Shown here piece after piece: positions 58,467 through 61,343 of a stretch of 61,343 nucleotides of DNA. The number at the start of each line of letters is the position of its first letter. The first letter of the stretch is position 1. Origin of the DNA: an uncultured Eubacteriales bacterium (lineage in GTDB: Bacteria > Bacillota > Clostridia > Oscillospirales > Oscillospiraceae); the NCBI GenBank assembly GCA_900546255.1, contig URCB01000008.1, positions 1-61,343 on the forward strand, given 5' to 3'. The translations under genes and the position numbers were made by a program. The notes below the pieces were generated by a model. It made no database searches, was not told where the DNA came from, and saw only the letters and a list, made by a program, of their open reading frames with translations.

Positions 58467-58700
58467 GGGCTGGGCCCGACATTTCCGCGGTTTTTTCCGG
58501 GTTCGCTGCCTGCCGCTGCCGGGGGCTGTCCAAAGCAGCTGCGCCGCGAGGCAAGATCTCCGTCATTTTCTCTTGTTTTGTCTATTCTGTGTAGTTTTGC
58601 GGGAAGGATTTTGTGAGATTCGCTCGTTTCCTTCCCCTTTCTTTTTTCTTGTGTAGTGCTCATTAACTAAGAGATCCGATAAAAATAATCAATATGTGGC

Positions 58701-58729
58701 ATGTGCCCCCCCATTTCTTATGCTATAAT
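58701..58729 (+). promoter_or_regulatory. Promoter of the acyl-CoA dehydrogenase and crotonase genes
   Basis: Extended -10 TGC-TATAAT (58724-58729); the -35 region at 58701-58706 (ATGTGC) is poor, typical of extended -10 promoters. Confidence 0.55.
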
Positions 58730-58853
58730 AAACCCTGTAGAAGTTGCCCCGATTTGGAAGATGCTGCCGTGGGCATTCTTCTCCATGCCCAGGCGCATTA
58801 TCGAAGGCCTGTTACGTGTTACGTAAGAAATCATTTACAGGAGGATTTTTATC

Positions 58854-60074
58854 ATGGAATTCAAACTGAACGAAGACCAGCAGATGATTCACGACCTTGC
58901 TAAGGATTTCGCGGAATCTGTTCTGCAGCCCCGCATCGACGAGATCGAAGCCGGCGAGATGACCGAGGTCAGCAACGGCGAGAAGCATCCTCAGCTGCCC
59001 CACGACATTCACCAGCAGCTGGCTGAGTGCGGCTTCATCGGCATCAGCTTCCCCGAGGAGTACAACGGCCTCGGCATGGGCCACGTGGAGCAGGCCATCG
59101 TGATCAAGGAACTCAGCCGCATCTCCCCCTCCGTGGGCAAGTGCCTGGACGTGTACATCCTGGGCCTGGAAGCTCTGGACCTGTATGCTTCCCCCGAGCA
59201 GAAGGAGAAGTATCTGGCTCCCTGCTGCAGCGGTGAGCAGACCGTTTCCTTCGCTTTCACCGAGCCCGACACCGGTTCTGACCCCAAGATGCTGAAGACC
59301 CGCCTGGAGAAGCAGGCCGACGGCACCTACAAGCTCAACGGCGTCAAGCGCTTCATCTCCAACGCTGGTTATGACGGCCCCTGCGTGCTGTTCGCCCTGC
59401 AGAAGGACGAGGAGTCCGGCAAGGACCTGGTCACCGGCCTGGTGATCGACAAGTTCTGCGAAGGCTACTCCATCTCCTCTCCCTGGGAGAAGATCGGCTA
59501 TCGCGGCTCCGAAGTGTACGACATCTTCCTGGATGACGTGAAGGTCACCGAGGACCAGATCCTGGGCAAGCCCGGCGACGGCTTCACTCAGCTGCTGGGC
59601 ACCACTGCTTATGGTAAGCTGGGCTTCACCGCCGTGTTCGTTGGTACCGCTCTGGGTGCTGCCGACATCGCCCTGAAGTACTGCCAGGAGAAGCTGCACC
59701 GCGGCAAGTCCATCACCAAGTTCCCCACCACTCAGCTGCGTCTGTCCACCATGCTGACCTATGCTCACACCGCTGAGCTGCTGCTGCTGGAGGCTGCTGA
59801 CTACTGCGACCACAACCACTTCGAGCCCGACGACATCCCCACCATGCGCGCTGTTCAGGCCCGCACCGCCCAGGCCAAGGGCTATGCCGCCGAGACCGCT
59901 ACCAAGGTCGCTACCATGGCCGTCAACGCTATGGGCGCCTATGGTGTCTGCGACGAGTATCAGGCCGAGCGCTTCCTGCGTGACGCTGCTATTGCCCCCA
60001 ACATCGAGGGTTCCGGCGACATCCAGTACCTGATCCACGGCATGTTCGTGGCTGCCAACGGCAACACCAACTGA
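58854..60074 (+). CDS. Acyl-CoA dehydrogenase (short-chain/butyryl-CoA type)
   Basis: FAD enzyme of 406 residues that interconverts acyl-CoA and 2-enoyl-CoA. Signatures are SFAFTEPDTGSDPKMLKT (flavin loop), FISNAGYDGP, and the C-terminal IAPNIEGSGDIQYLIHGMF, where the Glu corresponds to the catalytic base of butyryl-CoA dehydrogenases. No electron-transfer flavoprotein genes are adjacent. AGGAGG lies 8 bp before the ATG. Codon use is markedly biased (GCT, GGT, CGC) compared with the rest of the window, as in highly expressed genes. Confidence 0.92.
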   Translation: MEFKLNEDQQMIHDLAKDFAESVLQPRIDEIEAGEMTEVSNGEKHPQLPHDIHQQLAECGFIGISFPEEYNGLGMGHVEQAIVIKELSRISPSVGKCLDVYILGLEALDLYASPEQKEKYLAPCCSGEQTVSFAFTEPDTGSDPKMLKTRLEKQADGTYKLNGVKRFISNAGYDGPCVLFALQKDEESGKDLVTGLVIDKFCEGYSISSPWEKIGYRGSEVYDIFLDDVKVTEDQILGKPGDGFTQLLGTTAYGKLGFTAVFVGTALGAADIALKYCQEKLHRGKSITKFPTTQLRLSTMLTYAHTAELLLLEAADYCDHNHFEPDDIPTMRAVQARTAQAKGYAAETATKVATMAVNAMGAYGVCDEYQAERFLRDAAIAPNIEGSGDIQYLIHGMFVAANGNTN

Positions 60075-60200
60075 TCCGTCTCCCCCGTTCCTATCGTCAC
60101 TTCCGCCAGCCGGTCCTGCAAGGGACCGGTTGGCGCAAGTAATAGAGGTCCCATGGCCCCTTAAAGGCCAAATATTAAAATTCTTAGGAGGATCTTAACC

Positions 60201-61067
60201 ATGAAACCTGTTTATCCTGCTCCCAGAGCCCTGCCTTCCTATGAGAACCTGCTGCTCGAGATGGTCGAGCCCAACATCCTGAAGGTTACCCTGAACCGTC
60301 CCAAGGCTTACAACGCCCTGTCCCACGGCCTGGTTGAGGACCTGACCAACCTGTCCCAGTGGCTGGTTGACGAGTACTACAACATCCGCGTTGTCCTGCT
60401 GTATGGCGGCGACGAGGCTAAGGGCTTCTGCGCCGGCCTGGACGTCAAGCAGGGCCTGACCGACTACGAGGAGACCGTCCCCGGCTTCTATCACTATCAG
60501 ATCAAGCTGGGCGAGCTGGAGTGGTACATTGCTAAGACTCCCCAGCCCTGGATCACCCTGATCGACAACGTCTCCGCTGGCGGCGGGTTCTCCCTGGCTA
60601 TGTGCTCCGACATCCGTATCTGCACCAAGACCGCTCGCTTCTCCTGCTTCTATGCCAACGTGGGCATCGGCGGCTGCGACATGTCCTCCTCCTACTTCCT
60701 GCCCCGTCTGATCGGCACCGGCCGTGCCTATGAGATGATGCTCACCGGCAACTTCATCAGCGCTGACGAAGCCTGGAACCTGGGCCTGGTGTCCAAGGTT
60801 GTTGAGGACCGTCCCGCTCTGATCCCCGCTGGCCTGGAGCTGGCTCGCGTGATCGCTGCCAAGGATCCCATGGCTGTCCGCCTGACCAAGGAAGCTATGC
60901 GTGCCAACGTCGACGCCGCTGGCTTCGACAATGCCCTGCAGGTCGAGAACCGCAACCAGACCCTGATGATCGCCCACAACGTCAACAAGGACGCTTCTCA
61001 GGATCCCATCGGCAAGTATTGGATCGAGGATCGTACCGATCCCATGAACCCCAAGGGTGCCAACTAA
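60201..61067 (+). CDS. Enoyl-CoA hydratase/isomerase family protein with atypical active site
   Basis: 288-residue crotonase-fold protein. The oxyanion-hole pieces GFCAGLDVK and NVSAGGGFSLAMCSDIRI are present. The two glutamates of classical enoyl-CoA hydratase are replaced (GGGCE becomes GGGFS; the QPE position is YAN), while an Asp in GIGGCDMSSSYF aligns with the Asp of MenB and dienoyl-CoA isomerase. So hydration of crotonyl-CoA is doubtful and another crotonase reaction is likely. AGGAGG before the ATG; same biased codon use as the dehydrogenase 126 bp upstream, probably one operon. Confidence 0.85.
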   Translation: MKPVYPAPRALPSYENLLLEMVEPNILKVTLNRPKAYNALSHGLVEDLTNLSQWLVDEYYNIRVVLLYGGDEAKGFCAGLDVKQGLTDYEETVPGFYHYQIKLGELEWYIAKTPQPWITLIDNVSAGGGFSLAMCSDIRICTKTARFSCFYANVGIGGCDMSSSYFLPRLIGTGRAYEMMLTGNFISADEAWNLGLVSKVVEDRPALIPAGLELARVIAAKDPMAVRLTKEAMRANVDAAGFDNALQVENRNQTLMIAHNVNKDASQDPIGKYWIEDRTDPMNPKGAN

Positions 61068-61084
61068 TCGATTGTTTCGATTTG

Positions 61085-61120
61085 AAAAAGACCTCCGGCT
61101 ATCGCCGGAGGTCTTTTTTT
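61085..61120 (+). terminator. Terminator after the crotonase gene
   Basis: 15-bp perfect stem AAAAAGACCTCCGGC with its complement, 4-nt loop, T7 tract. Confidence 0.93.
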
Positions 61121-61220
61121 GCGTTTGTTGTCCGCCGGTGAAGGACAAATTGTGCCCTTTCTCGGCCCGTCTTTGCCCGATTGGGCGGACATAATCCGGC
61201 ACTCTCCCCTGGAGGATTCC

Positions 61221-61343
61221 GTGGGAACCCAGTGGGAAACCCGTGGGAAAAATGCTGGGCGGGGCTTGGGGCGCAAGCATTTCCCCCAGAAGAAGGTTCT
61301 GAGCCTGGTGCTCTGCGTGGCTATGCTGCTGTCTGTCATGGTC
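61221..61343 (+). CDS. Partial: N terminus of a secreted protein, GTG start, cut by the window end
   Basis: GTG 61221 follows GGAGG by 5 bp. The 41 visible codons give a basic region (GRKHFPQKK) and then a hydrophobic signal core VLSLVLCVAMLLSVMV with the sequence still open at the window edge. This is the typical beginning of a secreted or S-layer-homology protein of this group. An internal TTG (61266) is an alternative start. Function cannot be told. Confidence 0.5.
   Translation, partial: MGTQWETRGKNAGRGLGRKHFPQKKVLSLVLCVAMLLSVMV

Larger units (their letters stand above)
58297..58853. other. Divergent intergenic region between hbd and the acyl-CoA dehydrogenase gene
   Basis: 557 bp with no gene I can support. 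It holds the hbd promoter (58438-58466, minus) and the acyl-CoA dehydrogenase promoter (TATAAT at 58724-58729, plus). Both leaders are over 100 nt. The middle part is A+T-rich. A TTACGTGTTACGTAA palindrome sits near 58813 within the plus-strand leader. Confidence 0.6.

Noticed and set aside
1..61343. CRISPR array, prophage, insertion sequence or rRNA operon
   Set aside because: No regularly spaced direct repeats, integrase, transposase, phage structural genes or rRNA sequence were seen anywhere in the window.

Overview
The window reads as chromosomal DNA of a high-G+C, spore-forming member of the Clostridia, most like Oscillospiraceae relatives of Flavonifractor or Intestinimonas. The basis is the mix of Firmicutes-type control (T-box, CIRCE, a Cheo/LexA-type box, CarD, AbrB with a zinc ribbon), the spore maturation genes spmA and spmB, strong AGGAGG ribosome binding sites, and butyrate-type acyl-CoA genes. 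This placement is inferred; no 16S or marker phylogeny was possible.

Layout. (1) 1-4.6 kb: coenzyme A precursor operon on the minus strand, DUF2520/PanG-like gene-panB-panC-panD-coaBC, followed by an array of short hairpins. (2) 4.6-6.7 kb: an HD phosphohydrolase, a zinc-ribbon plus sigma-region-4 pair, tRNA-Thr and tRNA-Tyr, and an isolated LexA-like operator on a strong promoter. (3) 6.7-15.1 kb: one minus-strand operon for the whole shikimate pathway plus the Phe and Tyr branches (aroF-tyrA-aroB-aroA-aroC-pheA-aroE/aroK fusion-aroQ). It is preceded by what looks like a classical ribosome-mediated attenuator: a 25-codon leader peptide carrying FAFTYYYF, an antiterminator segment and an intrinsic terminator. 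(4) 15.2-19.2 kb: an SdpI-like protein, a lower-G+C pair for surface polymer acylation (MBOAT and DHHW), and a Vat-type acetyltransferase behind a short ORF. (5) 19.2-26.9 kb: histidine operon hisZGDCBHAF-hisIE ending in an unlisted 39-residue ORF, with a palindrome inside its promoter. (6) 27-33.2 kb: an ornithine cyclodeaminase-family gene, then a leucine T-box and leuA-leuC-leuD-leuB. (7) 33-49.5 kb: mixed accessory genes: an RCC1-repeat surface protein, GtrA, a hotdog hydratase plus patatin, twin small membrane proteins, a Crp/Fnr regulator divergent from a Nim-like flavoprotein, MgtE with a long leader, a flavodoxin with tandem palindromic operators, CarD, HtpG under CIRCE, a lipoprotein, an acyltransferase and a low-G+C secreted protein. 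(8) 49.6-57.2 kb: RecG, a LytTR-DUF3021 pair, SpmA/SpmB, AbrB, RsmI, a tRNA methyltransferase, a Nudix hydrolase and NrdG. (9) 57.4-61.3 kb: Hbd divergent from an acyl-CoA dehydrogenase and a crotonase with an atypical active site, then the cut-off start of a secreted protein.

Together the segment makes the cell self-sufficient for pantothenate/CoA, aromatic amino acids, histidine and leucine. Three different control logics are visible: leader-peptide attenuation (aromatics), a promoter palindrome suggesting repression (His) and a tRNA-sensing T-box (Leu). The most novel-looking element is the aromatic attenuator at 14888-15058.
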